From Artemia franciscana (lineage: Eukaryota > Arthropoda > Branchiopoda > Anostraca > Artemiidae), in NCBI RefSeq assembly GCF_032884065.1, contig NW_027062770.1:1-64000 (forward strand): a stretch of 64,000 nucleotides of DNA. The letters are read 5' to 3'. Shown here piece after piece: positions 36,395 to 47,936 of this stretch (within the stretch, counting starts at the first letter, position 1; each line of letters begins with the position of its first letter). The translations under genes were made by a program, and so were the position numbers. Below the pieces are notes generated by a model. It made no database searches. It worked only from the letters and a program-made list of their open reading frames with translations, and was not told where the DNA came from.

Positions 36395-36825
36395 ATATTA
36401 TTACGCATATGAAGGGTTCTAAAAATTATTTAGCATAAAGAGTGAGGCTCTTTATGCTAAACTATTTTAGTAATTTCAACTATTTATTCTACGGCCTTTC
36501 TGATTCAGAGGTCATTCTTAAAGAATTGGGACAAAACTTAAGATTTAGCGTAAAGAGCGAGGTATTAACGAGGGGAAAAACCCCCTCATATACATAATAA
36601 AATATAAGAATATAAAAGTTTTTTACGTAAATTAATTCTTAAGTTACGCTAAAGCTTTTTACTGTTTAAAAAGTAGAGTTAAGAGAAAGAGTCAAACTTT
36701 AACGTAAAGAGCGGGGCGTTGATGAGGAAGCAGCCCCTTTCACATACTAAGTAATTTCTGTTCGTTTTCAAGTTTAATGTTGCTCCTTACTTTCCGTTAA
36801 AAAACTTGTTTTTTATATTTAATAA
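36395..36825 (+). repeat. Foldback family A 3' fragment
   Basis: Small hairpin block, GATTCAGAGGTCATTC, the GAGCGAGGTATTAACGAGG block and a single right hairpin arm ending ACTTGTTTTTTATATTTAAT. Confidence 0.75.
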
Positions 36826-37345
36826 TAACAAAAGACAAGCTGAGGCAAAAGATAAAGGTACAATAAAAAACGTAATTTTACAAAGGCACGGCTTCTAATG
36901 TAAGGTCCATTGGAACATCATGACATCAAGAAAAACCTCAAGTTGTCTGCGTTTAGAAGACATCTTGAAGTGAATAGTGGTCTGGATAGGAGTGGCAAAA
37001 AAACTTACTTCCAGCTTCTTTTGCTGCAAAGGGTAAGAATAGGAAACTCAATTTTTTCCGCGAGATGAACTGTAGCTGATCGTGCCAGAGGTGTTGAAAT
37101 GAAATATGAAATTCTTTCAATAATCTAGAAAATATTAATGATGCTGTCAAACTAACTAAGTCTATATCCATTGGATACCTAAAAGCTATATTAAACACAA
37201 TGCTTAGTACAGACCCATAAAGGCTATGCACCTACAATATTACCTTTTATTTCTCTTTTTTCGTGGAGCTCTAGATGTAGGAAAACAATCACCTCCAGGA
37301 ATTATGTGTTCTCAATTCACTTTATTGGAATATTAATAATAACAA
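36826..37345. other. Flank between palindrome and Polinton
   Basis: 36830-36860 resembles the palindrome sequence near 30610. The minus-strand frame 37231-36953 (92 codons) has no recognised domain. Confidence 0.35.
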
Positions 37346-37600
37346 AGTAGTATCCTATCAACAAATCTGACAAAAACGCTATTCCGCCATTCCGAAAATG
37401 GCCCTAACCGCCATTCCAACAACAGTCCTGTCCCGTAATTTAGACAACAATCCGACCCCTGGATTCAAGAAATGCCCGTCATTCTGACGACAGCCAGCAG
37501 GTGAATCTTGCGTAATAGAGAATGTTTACTTTTACATCTTACGTAATTGGAGTTGAGGGTGACAGAATCTTGCGTGACTTTGCTTCAATTTTTCCATATT
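37346..37600 (+). repeat. Polinton left terminal inverted repeat
   Basis: Pairs with 51980-52224 reversed. Shared segments include AGTAGTATC, ATTCNGCCATTC-type subrepeats (about 25 bp, two or three copies of a CCATTCCAACAACAGNCCT-like unit), CCTTGGATTCAAG-like, ACGACAGCCAGCAGGTG, AATGTTTACTTTT and TCTTGCGTGNCTTTGCTTCA. Confidence 0.7.
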
Positions 37601-37749
37601 GTTATACTTAAAAAAAACTAAAGGTGTAGGAAAAACCTTTAAGGACGCTGTTAAAGATTTCCTTGGGTTTTGCCTAATAGTTTCTTAAAAAAAAAACTAT
37701 GCTAAATTAAATTTCCTTGGGTGTTATGTTTGAAAACCTACAAGGGTCA

Positions 37750-38110
37750 TAACTTCTTTAGCCCCTGGATTTCCTTTAAAAAATTCTCAAACGGCTTGTT
37801 TTCTTCAAGATTTCTACATCTGTTATGTTAAATGTTTAAAAACCCTGCCTGGACCAGGGTTTTTTACCCCGAGATTTCCTTTTCAATCAGGGATGGACTC
37901 ATCCCTGTTGGTGTAGTCCATTCGAGAGATAAATTGCATACCATTTTCCAAATCATCAAATAAATGATCTGTTTTATAGAAAATGAATCGGTGTCCCCAT
38001 AATATACTTTGGACCTGTCCCTCTTTCGGCCGATAGAGCTTACACACATTTTAATAAAATTACAACATGAGATTTTTTTAAAAGTATATAATACCACTGC
38101 CAGCGGTACT
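37750..38110 (-). pseudogene. Polinton pPolB fragment: palm motif C region
   Basis: B-family DNA polymerases end the catalytic palm with a Tyr-x-Asp-Thr-Asp-Ser motif. Here YGDTDS is encoded at 38001-37984 on the minus strand, intact, in the frame 38097-37864. After it the reading shifts frame and continues with an acidic YKTDHLFDDLENG-like stretch, which fits the segment after motif C. The position just inside the left terminal repeat, transcribed outward, agrees with Polinton layout. Frameshifts make it non-functional. Confidence 0.75.
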
Positions 38111-38229
38111 ACTTTTACTTAATTATATCCTTCTTTTTTCTATTTAGAAGGACTATTTTGGAGTCTATGATCTTTAATCATGTGAAATTCAGATTTGCAA
38201 TTATTAAGGCACATTCTCATTAGTCGATC

Positions 38230-38390
38230 ACAACGCCACAACAGCTCCTATTGCGCATACTCTCACACATTTTAACAAAGGCTAAATTTAAAATAAGCTA
38301 AAAGATCTCTTTTTCGACCTTTGTTTTTGCCTCAGATCGTTTACTGAAAAATGTTTCAATAAACAGCTTAATATATGGCTTCTGATTCAA
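38230..38390 (-). pseudogene. Polinton pPolB fragment: palm motif B region
   Basis: The minus strand reads a KRSEAKTKVEKEIF stretch, an in-frame TAG, then LILNLAFVKMCESMRNR (to about 38247). Polinton polymerases have at this place the motif-B helix with Asn-Ser-x-Phe-Gly-Lys and a Met-x-Asn-x-Arg-x-Arg-like continuation. Several residues are changed and the stop falls on a conserved position. The gene is cut at 38390/38391 by composite C'; it resumes at 41504. Confidence 0.7.
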
Positions 38391-38690
38391 TTAAATAAAA
38401 AAAACTAGTTTTTTGTACTGAAAGTAAGGAGCGACATTAAAACTTAAAACGACAGAAATTACTCCGTATATGAAATGGGTTGTCCCCTCCGCAGTCCCTC
38501 GCTCTTTACGCTAAAGTTTGACTCTTTGCCACAATTCTACTTTTTAAAACAATTAAAAACTTTAGCGTAAAGAGCGAGGGACTGCGGAGGGGACAACCCA
38601 TTTCATATACGGAGTAATTTCTGTTCGTTTTAAGTTTTAATGTCGCTCCTTACTTTCAGTACAAAAAACTAGTTTTTTTTTATTTAATTT
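38391..38690. repeat. Terminal hairpin of composite C'
   Basis: Same hairpin as 35452-35744 in reverse position, with one arm base missing (ACGACAG versus ACGAACAG). Confidence 0.85.
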
Positions 38691-41105
38691 CTGAACGTTT
38701 TTGAATTAATGCATGTTTGATTTTGGCTCTCCGCACATAAATTATTGAAATGAAATTAGTATATTAATTTTTTTTTGGCTAAATGGCTTTCTCTTAGTTT
38801 TGATCAGACGATTTTGAGAAATAAGGGGTGGGGAAGGAGGCCTAGCTGCCCTCCAATTTTTCGGTTACTTAAAAAGGCTACTAGAACTTTTAATATTCAA
38901 CGAACGTTTTTATTAGTAAAAAATATACGTACCTTAAGAATTAACTTACGTAACAAACTTTTATATTCTTATATTTTTATTATGTGTACGAGGGGGTTTG
39001 TACCCTCGTTAATACCTCGCTCTTTACACTAAATCGTAAGTTTTGTCCCAATTCTTTAAGAATGACCCCTGAATCAAAAAGGCCGTAGAATAAATAGTTG
39101 AAATCACTAAAAATATTTTAGCATAAAGAGCGAGGTATTTATCTCCTCCTAAATAACTCGCTCTTTACGCTAAAGTATTTTTAGAACCCCTCATATGCGT
39201 AATAATCTCTGTTCGTTTTAAATTTCAATGCTATTCCTTACTTTCATTTGAAAAAACGTTTTCATGTTTATTTTTTCATTGTTTTTTTTTATAGTAATGC
39301 TAGAAAATCCTGCGCCCTTTTCATTGAATTTTTCTTCCCCCATGACATATTCCTCAAAGGAAAGATCCTCCCACAAAGCCCTCTCCCATCAACCCCACCC
39401 CCCAAACCAAAAAATCCCCATGAAAACGTCTGTACACTTCCCAATAACCATTACTATATGTAAACACTGGTCAAAGTTTGTAACTTGCAGCCCCTCCCTC
39501 AGGGATCGTGGAGGAGTAAGTCATTCCCAAAGACATAGTTATTATGGTTTTCGACTATGTTGAACAAAATGGCTATCTTAAAACTTTAATCTGTTGACTT
39601 TTGGAAGAAATGAGCATGGGAGGGGGCCTATTTGCCCTCCAATTTTTTTGGTCACTTAAAAAGGGCACTAGAACTTTTCATTTCCGTTAGAATGAGCCCT
39701 CTCGCGACATTCAAGGACCACTTGGTCGATAAGGTGACCCCTGGAAAAAAAAACAAAAAAAAAAACAAACAAACAAATAAACACGCACCCGTGATTTGTC
39801 TTCTGGCAAAAAATACAAAATTCCACATTTTTATGATAGGAGCTTGAAATTTTTGCTATAGAGTCCTCTGATATACCAAATGCGATAGTGTGATTTTCGT
39901 TAAGATTCTATGACTTTTAGGGGATGTTTCCCCCTTTTTTCCAAAATAGTGCAAATTTTCTCAGGCTTGTAGATAGGAGCTTGAAACTTCCTTAGTAGGG
40001 TTAAGTTATATATTTAGAATCAGCGTAAAAATTCAATTCTTTTGATGTATCTTTTAGCATCAAAATTCCGTTTTTTGGAGTTCCGTTTACTATTGAGCCG
40101 GGTCGCCCCTTACTACAGTTCCTTACCACGAACTGTTTGAAAAGAAAATAATTCGGTATTTGTAGATAGGAGCTTGAAACTTCTATAGTAGGGTAAACTT
40201 ATATATTTAGAATCAGCGTAAAAATTCAATTCTTTTGATGTATCTTTTAGCATCAAAATTTCGTTTTTTGGAGTTCCGTTTACTATTGAGCCGGGTCGCC
40301 CCTTACTACAGTTCCTTACCACGAACTGTTTGAAAAGAAAATAATTCGGTATTTCGGGGCTTCTGACATTATTACTCCTTTGCGGAAGTTAGGCTCAAAA
40401 TTGAAAAAGGATTATATTTTTTCTCTGGGCCCCTTCCACCTCTTAGTTCGTTTATTTTCCCGTTAGTTTTCACCTGTTTTCGCTTTATAGTTGTGTTATC
40501 TCTTAGCAGTTCTTTCGTTAGTTGAGTTATGGTTGTGGTATATATGTTTTATCGCTCGTATAGTTGTGTTATTTTCGAATTATACTCCATAATAGAGAGG
40601 TTCCGAACACCCAGCATTGTATATTAAACTCTTAATTTGACGTTTTTTTCTAACGTGACCAGATTCGTCCTGCGCCCTTTTCATTGAATTTTTCCCCCCA
40701 TGGCATATTTCTCCAAGGAAATATCCTCCCACATAGCCCCCTCCCTCAACCCTACCCCCAAAACCAAAAAAATCCCCCCTGAAAACGTCTGTACACTTCC
40801 CAATAACCATTATTATATGTAAACACTGGTTGAAGTTTGTAACTTGCAACCCCTCCCCCAGGGACTGTGGGGGAGTAAGTCATCCCCAAAAACATAGTTA
40901 TTATGATTTTCGACTATGCTAAATAAAATGGCTATCTCAAAATTTTGATCCGTTGACTTTGGGAAAAAAATGAGCGTGGGAGGGGGCCTAGATGCCCTCC
41001 AATTTTTTTGGTCACTTAAAAAGGGCACTAGAACTTTTCATTTCCGTTAAAATGAGCCCTCTTGCGACATTCTAGGACCACTTGGTCGATACGATGACCC
41101 CTGTG

Positions 41106-41147
<42 letters not shown>

Positions 41148-41503
41148 ACGCACCCGTGATTTGTCTTCTGGCAAAAAATGCAAAATTCCACATTTTTGTA
41201 GATAGGAGCTTGAAACTTCTATAGTAGGGTTCTCTGATACGCTGAATCTGATGGTGTCATTTTCGTTAAGATCCTACGACTTTTAGGGGGTGTTTCCCCC
41301 TATTTTCCTAAATAAGGCAAATTCTCAGGCTCGTAACTTTTGATGGCTAAGACTAAACTTGATGAAACTTATATATTTAAAATCAGCATTAAAATGCGAT
41401 TCTTTTGATGTAGCTATTGATATCAAAATTCAATTTTTTAGAGTTTTGGTTACTATTAAGCCGGATCGCTCCTTACTACAGTTCGTTACCACGAACTGTT
41501 TGA
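38391..41503 (-). mobile_element. 3.1-kb foldback composite, copy C' (inside pPolB)
   Basis: Inverted copy of 32634-35744. Small frames shared by both copies are identical or differ by single residues, suggesting about 99% identity. Ends are the same (hairpin side at 38391, CTGTTTGA side at 41503). Flanking sequence on the two sides is pPolB, which continues in order. The joined target would be TTCAA|TTGAA, again an A|T point without visible duplication. A pure A tract of 41 bases at 41106-41146 replaces the mixed T/G tract of copy C. Confidence 0.85.
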
Positions 41504-41797
41504 TTGAAGGGCTAATGAATGTTTGTGACATCGAAACCCGGTGCCCAGCATCCCCCGCAAAAGAAAGTGATGTACAACAATATTCTGTTTCGGCTGAAGG
41601 TCGGCAATTCGCTTTTGCTTTAAAGGTTTCCAGTGCATACCTCCATCCTCTACCAAAGATAAGCTATAGGGACTCAATGAATACCTCGGCACAAGTCTAA
41701 TATATGGGAAAACAAAGACCTTTACCGACTCATGAAGCTCCCCTGGCATTTCACCATTAATTTGGAAAAACCATTCTTTTGGTCCATTCTCCTCAAC
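41504..41797 (-). pseudogene. Polinton pPolB fragment: between motifs A and B
   Basis: The minus-strand frame reads SPYSLSLVEDGGMHWKP, then IADLQPKQNIVVHHFLLRGM, then LGTGFRCHKH. In Polinton/Maverick polymerases the stretch between motifs A and B has Leu-Ser-Pro-Tyr, a Lys-x-x-Tyr-Val-Val-His-Tyr strand and a Leu-Gly-Met...Ile-His element in this order. The match in order and spacing supports the call. The frame is open for 149 codons (41935-41486), the best-preserved part of the gene. Upstream it is cut by the LINE tail at 41808. Confidence 0.7.
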
Positions 41798-41807
41798 AGT
41801 TGTAATA

Positions 41808-42736
41808 GATAGATAGATAGATAGATAGTGTATTTCAAAAACCCGTGGGCCATATACACACAAAAATATAAATAAATAACAAACAACCAAGGAAATTAAC
41901 AACAGTACGAACACGCACAAAAAAACAGAATTCAACGCAAAAAGTACCTAATCTAACTACAAAAGAAATTAATCATATAAAACTTTTTCTTCTTATTAAA
42001 GATTTATCTATATATACTCCCACTCGAAATATTGTGGTCGGATTACTATTTTGTAGAATACCCGGAAGCATCAAATTAATTCCATGCAAATAAATTTCCC
42101 GTAAATCCAAGAGCACCGGGCATTTCCGGAGAAAATGATCCAAGTCTTCATCATCAACTTTACAAAGGGGACAAAGATACCGCCTATCAGGACCAACTAT
42201 CATTTTATTTTTGTCGAACGTTTTTTGCCTGTTCTGGATTGGAAGACAATTTGCCCTAAGCTGGATCCAACGACGTGGAATCATAGCCGGTAAATTAAAT
42301 TTAAAATAAACTTCCTCCCCAAAACTAGGTTTTGCCTGATTATAATATTGTAGGGTTGTAGAATTAAAAACCAGCCCTTGCCAATGCTGAATTTCCTGAC
42401 TTTCTAATATAAATCGTACATGGCTTTCTAAATTTGTTGGTACATCATGAGAGCAAAGACCATTATTCCATAAATAAGGCATTCCTACTTTTTCTAGTAA
42501 TGATTTAATTTGGGATGGCCACGAGGTTTTTAAACCACATTTCAACATCTCTTCATATGCCACTCTTACTAGTCTATCTTCATTACTCTTAGTTAACTTC
42601 AACCAGAATCTAAGCATTAAAATATACCTACGTAGCTTTAAAGAAAACAGGCCCATATCGCCTTTCAGAATCTGTGAATGAGTTGTCTGATGTAGACTAA
42701 ACTTATAATGTTGTAATATTGTTGTAAACTTGTAAA
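41808..42736 (-). mobile_element. 5'-truncated LINE copy with 10-bp target duplication
   Basis: The 3' end is on the left: the minus strand ends in a (CTAT)n microsatellite (about 41806-41828) preceded by GGCCCACGGGTTTTTGAAAT. AGTTGTAATA flanks it at 41798-41807 and 42737-42746, a clean target-site duplication. It carries the ORF2 C-terminus (42656-41973). It sits inside pPolB, so it inserted after the Polinton. Confidence 0.8.
41973..42656 (-). pseudogene. LINE ORF2 C-terminal domain with CCHC zinc finger
   Basis: A 227-codon frame downstream of the reverse transcriptase domain of a LINE. Near residue 165 it has CPLCKVDDEDLDHFLRKC, a CX2C..HX4C finger of the zf-RVT type common at LINE ORF2 ends. 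Before it is an IPRRWIQLRANCLPIQ stretch. The start (Met at 42656) is not a real initiation site; similar sequence continues a few codons upstream before 5' truncation. No RT motif is included, so it is inactive. Confidence 0.7.
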
Positions 42737-42746
42737 AGTTGTAATA

Positions 42747-43340
42747 TTGGTTAAATTTGAAGCAAAAGGATTATCCAGCCATTTGTAATTGCAACACTGC
42801 AAATAGAAGTGAGACATTGCCAATGGATGAAGGGATTCATATCCAAGAAAATCGTATTCGAATTTTCACGGGTACGATGTCCATTCCCATTGTTTTCCAG
42901 GATACGATCCCTGTGAAAAACGTACCCTCCCTGAATGGATCTCTCTACAAATAAGTGCTGACACACGTCGGTTATAAGACCTATTTTGCATCACTGATTT
43001 TAAGAATTAACTTCATCCCCTGTAGAGGAGTTGAAAAATAATAAGCAAAATGCAACCAAAATTCCACGCAAACTTTATCCGTGTTTTAACGTCAATGCTT
43101 CGCTTGCAAGGTACATTTTACAATAGTCTTCCCCATTTGTACACCCTCCCTTAGTCAAAATTTTTTAGTAAACTCATAATCGGCAGTGGTGCATTGACGA
43201 TCGTGAAGTGAATCCTAAAATTCCTTGATGGATGGGAATTTTTTCTCACGTAGACTCGAGATTAAGCTGTAGTACTCATTTGGCTTTGGACACTTATTCC
43301 CCTTGCAATTCCAGTCGACTTGTTGGTCAACCAACAATAA
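42747..43340 (-). pseudogene. Polinton pPolB fragment: upstream region and palm motif A
   Basis: The minus strand reads, with frame changes, FPSIKEF..SLHDRQ, then DYEFTKKF, a GEDYCKMYLASEAL segment, YFSTPLQGMKL, then HLFVERSIQGG and LDMN. In Polinton polymerases an acidic Asp-Tyr-Glu-containing linker is followed by a Tyr-x-Asp-Leu-Tyr-Leu strand, a Tyr-Phe-x-x-Pro-Gly strand, a Glu-x-x-x-x-Gly-Gly segment and motif A (Asp-x-Asn-x-x-Tyr-Gly). The Asp of motif A is at 42843-42841. At least three frameshifts and several stops are present. Upstream exonuclease motifs could not be read. Confidence 0.65.
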
Positions 43341-43559
43341 ATTAACTTTTATTTAGTGCAATTGTCTAAGTTTACCAACTGAATTAATCGCCTTGCCTGA
43401 CACTCATTGCAGAATGGCCCAATTTTGACTTTAGGCACTTGTTTGCCGGTCATTCCCCGATTTTAGGATAGATGACGAATTTTTGAGAGAACTCAATAAG
43501 GACTATAATCGTAAGGGACTCTATTTTGAAATCGCTTGTTTTTAATTCGACAATTACCA
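43341..43559. other. Polinton interior, unassigned
   Basis: Possibly more of the pPolB N-terminal part on the minus strand. No motif is clear enough to call. Confidence 0.3.
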
Positions 43560-44039
43560 ATATTTAAAAGACGCAATAAATGGATCAGGAACACTTAATC
43601 AAAGATATGGAGGAAAGATGAAAGGTGTGGGATCTGGTGAATTAGAAAAATATCAGTTCGTAAAACTCTAGAGAAGAAGGTAAAAAATTATTAAAGATAA
43701 TTTTTATTATCTTAATTATAATGATAATTACTATAATTATTTATTATCTTAATTATCTTAATTATAATAATTACATATTTTTTATATTTTGATTATAATG
43801 TTATTAAAGATAATTTTGATGTTATACAACCTCAGCAAGGAACTGGCATTTACATGAATGCAAATGATATGATTGAAAAATTATATGGTTTGCTAGGTAG
43901 TAGAGCTGATGAAAATACATCTGATGAAGTGAGAAATGAAGTTATTGACCTGCTCGATTCATTACTCAAGAATAAAATTATTAAGAAAATGACTATAGTA
44001 CTAATTACAACAACTATTTCAGAATTTCAAATTTTATGA
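43560..44039 (+). pseudogene. Polinton interior ORF remnant, unidentified
   Basis: The plus strand carries a Gly-rich GKMKGVGSGELEKYQFVKL stretch (about 43613-43668), an AT-rich local expansion with a duplicated ATTAAAGATAATTTT (43692 and 43804), then an open frame 43854-44039. That frame has EKLYGLLGSRADENTSDEVR, followed by a Leu/Lys-rich helix. From memory, small helical proteins of this type sit next to capsid genes in Polinton-like clusters, but I cannot name it. Confidence 0.4.
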
Positions 44040-44714
44040 AGATAACTACTTTTCTCGTAAATGGTTTTGACTTTTATTAGTGGTAACAAAATTGAAATCA
44101 AATAGTCTTATACAAGTAATCCGATCAAGTTAGATAGAAACGCTGATTATGAAATAGCTTTAAATCAACGCACACTATGATATTCAGGGTTTAATATTAG
44201 TGATGAATTAAAAAAAAAAAAAAAAAATTGAATGCAGAAAAAAAACAAGGATGAATGGGTTAACTTTGTTATACCCAATGGATTGTATGATGAAGAGCGT
44301 TTAAATTATTTCTTAACTCTTTATTTTAATTCATCTCTAGCTGGATGCCCAATCAGTATATCATCCAATCTAGCAACAAAAAAATCTGTTATTATTTTGA
44401 AAGAGAGTTATAAATTTTGGTTTAATGGTGATTTATGTTTTATTTTAGGATTTGAAAATGAATCTGAACTAAGTAGTAAATAAAATGAAGGCACTGAAGT
44501 TCCCAATATTGCAAAAAATGCTGATAAATACATACTCACTGCTCATTAGTGGAGAGTTAAATTATTAATGGGAATACAACCTCTAATGTGACCTAAAGTT
44601 TTGCTCCAAAAGCAGAGCCTGACACGGTATTCTGTGATATTCCTATAGAAAGGCAATATATTCTTATAAAATTCCTATAGAATTAGAATTCCAATTCCTA
44701 TAGAATTGGCAGTA

Positions 44715-45760
44715 AGCCACGCGTCTTAGTAGTCAAACTGAAGGAGTCAATCGAAACAATCAAGAAGCGACAGAGGATTCTCAGCGCAACCCCGAATCTA
44801 AGAAAATCGACCAACGAACTTGTAAGAAACCAGGTCTACATAAACCCTGATCGAACACCAATGCAAAGGGCACAATTGGCACAACAGTGTCAAGCAAAGT
44901 CGAGCCAAGGTCAGCAAGCACAGCAAAACTCTAACGTTACTAGAAGCACCAATCCCAGATCCAACGGGAACCAAAGAATGAGACGACAAGCGAGACCATC
45001 AAATTGTCCCAGCCAAGGACAGCCCCAAAATGACGAGGAAAAGACCCAAGCCATACAAATGAATCCGAAAAATATAAAATGCCTCTTTTTCAACGCTGAC
45101 TCTCTCTTAAACAAAATGGAGGAAGCAAAGCAGGTTATCAAACTGGAAAATCAGGATATTGTGGCAATAGTAGAAGTTAAACCAAAAAACTACAGACACT
45201 TACCTACCGTCGCAGAGCTCAGTATCGAAGATTATTATCTGTATGAACCAAATCTGGAAGAGAATAAAGGTGGAGGGATAGTCTGCTATTGTCGAAAAGG
45301 CATCAACGTGAATTCCAATATCGATATTAACCGACACGATTGAGCCCAAAGAAAGGCTGTGGATCTTCATTAAGTCTAAAATGACCAGCGACACTGTTCT
45401 TGGTATCTGTTATCGTAGCCCCAACAACACTAACACATCCGACGAAGCTCTGTTCTCGCAAATAGCAGCATTCGCTAAGAATACCAATCAAAAGCTTGCT
45501 ATAATAGGAGATTTCAATCTCCTGAGATAGACCAGAATAGGCAATACACCACATAATCTACCGCAAGCTTGACGAGTAAATTCCTGGACGTTATTAACGA
45601 ACACTTTCTAGAGCAGCTAATATCTGAGCCAACAAGGATGCGGGGATCTGATACACCAAGTATCCTCGGTTTGCAACTGGTAAGCGATGGAGACCTGGTA
45701 TCAGATATTAAGCCGTTGTCACCAATCGGTAAGTCGGATCACTCGGTAATTGTGTTTAGC
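44715..45760 (+). pseudogene. LINE ORF1 tail and EEP endonuclease, frameshifted
   Basis: The frame from 44715 reads VLVVKLKESIETIKKRQRIL, then VYINPDRTPMQR, which resembles the end of the RRM/C-terminal domain of LINE ORF1. It continues without a stop through a Gln-rich linker into the endonuclease start (KCLFFNADSLLNK at about 45076; VAIVEVKP has Val-Glu for the catalytic Glu region). GDFN is at 45507-45518, followed by a one-base loss that shifts frame. The domain ends in SDHS at about 45734-45745. An ORF1 tail in frame with the endonuclease is noteworthy. Confidence 0.7.
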
Positions 45761-47936
45761 CTGGAAACGGAGGTTTTGAGGACACGTGTGGCACCGAAAC
45801 GTAACTACTACAAGGGAGATTACTTTGCTATGAGAAGAGAGCTTTCGGATGTCAACTGGATTGAAGAATTCAGTGGGTTGGAGTCCTTAGACACCATTTA
45901 CACAAGGTTCACAACGATTGTAGCCTCAATGGAAGAACAATTTATTCCTATGCACAAGAAATACACCCGTGTTGCATTACCTAAGGCCCATATTGAACTG
46001 ATTAAAGCAAAACAAAAAGCATAGAGAGAATACAAAAGCAATCGACAAAGTAACGACCGAGAGAAAACATTCAAGAGGCTCCGCAACAGGGATCGGAAAA
46101 CAACAAGAACAGAAGGGAAGCTTAGAGAACGTGAATTAGCTTTCTCCTTGAAAGAAAACCCAAAAAGTTTCTGGAAACACATGAACAGCAAAAGGAAAAA
46201 CAAAAGTGGAGTCTCATTTCTTTACGATCCCGTGAAACAAAAGCTGGTACACGACCCCACAGACCAGGGAAATACTCTCAACAGCCAGTTCTCTTCTGTT
46301 TTTACTCAGGAACCTGAGAACGAAGACCACTTTAGCCGCGAGGAACCAAATTATGGTCTAAGCGACTCGATAAGACCAATAGCGATCAACCATAGCGCTA
46401 TTCTAAAGAGACTCAGAGAACTCAACCCAAGCAAGTCCACAGGCCCAGACAATCTACATCCAAAACTGCTCAAAGAACTTGCAACGGTAATAACAGAACC
46501 ACTAGTCTACATTTACAGAAAGTCTCTTGAACTCAGTAAGCTTCATGCTATTTGGAAAAAATCTATTGTCGTCCCAATATCCAAAGGTCGGAAACGAGAA
46601 GATCCATCAAACTACAGACTGATAAGCCTCACTTGTATCACGTATAAAGTATTTGAGTCTCTTATTGTAGACCACACCCTAGAACACTTAAAACGAGAAA
46701 AAATGCTTTCCGAAAAGCGGTTTGGTTTTCTTAAGGAACGATCTGCAGAAATCCAACTGCTTTGTGCCACAGATGATTGGAAGAAAAACATCGACAAGGG
46801 GTTCCAGATTGATCTCATATACTTGGATCTCAAGAAAGCCTTTGACAAAGTTCCCCATAAGCGTCTCGTCCAGAAGCTCAGGAAATACGATCTCTCCTCA
46901 TCCGGGTCCTCATCCAGTGTTCTTCAATGGATTACGGACTTCTTAACTGGTAGAAAGCAAGTTGCGTAGTAGATAGTCTGAGCAATACCAAAGAGGAAGT
47001 TCTTAGCGGAGTACCCCAGGGGTCAATCCTCGGCCCCCTTCTGTTTAATCTCTAGATCAACGACCTAGTTGAGGACATCGAATCTGACATCCTTATCTAC
47101 GCGGACGACACAAAGCTCTATCTTGTCATCTTGTCAAGTGAAGACATTCACTACCTGCAGGCGGATCTCCAACGAATCGATGACTGGATGAAGAAGTGGA
47201 TCATGGAAATCAATACCCAGAAAAGTCATATCCTCACTCTGGGTCCACAAACTTTTCGTCCTCATACTCTCTTGGTTCTGCTGTGCTCACTCTTAGTAAA
47301 GAAGAAAGAGACCTAGGCATCTTAGTGGATTCTGACCTGAACTTCAGTAGCCACTATGAAGCTGTCGTCAAGAAGGCTTCCAAAATTGCTGGTATGATCA
47401 GAAGAAACTTCTCGTGCGAGGACGACAAAATGCTTGCTACGCTCTATAAGTCCCTTGTCCGCCCGATTCTTGAGTAGTATGGACATTGTTCTACAAGACC
47501 ATACTACAACAAGGACATGGATGCTCTCGAAAATGTTCAGAGGAGGATAACTAAATTCTCTCCCAGGTTACGCTTCCTTCCCTACGAAGAGCGGCTTAGA
47601 AAGCTTGAAATCCCAACCCTCGCCTATAGATTCCATCGTGGTGATCTTATTGAAATGTACAAGCTCTGCAATGGAGCCTATGATAATGTACCAGTCCAGA
47701 GAATCGTGCAGTTCAATAAAAATCATGTCTGAGGACATCAGTACAATGTGAGTACGGAACGCTTTTACAAGGACATGGACCGATGGAGTTTCTGCAACCG
47801 AGTGGTTCAGCATTGGAACAACTTACCAGAAAGAGTAATATGCTCCACAAACCTACTGACATTCAAGAAGGAAGTTGATGAATATTATTCAAGTGACATT
47901 TTCTCCTTGTGCAAATTTAGAAGAAATACAAATTAA
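45760..47936 (+). pseudogene. LINE reverse transcriptase and C-terminal domain, inactivated
   Basis: The RT copies element RNA at the nicked target. The readable parts are GPDNLHPKLLKE and NYRLISLT (46443-46630), motif A LDLKKAFDKVPHKRL (about 46825-46870), motif B GVPQGSILGPLLFN (47009-47050), and motif C YADD (47098-47109). It is interrupted by TAG TAG near 46966-46971, a TAG just after motif B at 47053-47055, frame changes near 47230-47280 and stops at 47475 and 47730. The C-terminal part has RDLGILVDSDLNFS, VQRRITKF, LPYEERLRKLEIPTL and WNNLPERV, typical of CR1/L2/Rex1 elements. All catalytic Asp residues survive. Confidence 0.8.

Noticed and set aside
41359-41700. 113-codon plus-strand frame across the composite C' edge
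   Set aside because: It is the shadow of the repeat on one side and of antisense pPolB on the other.
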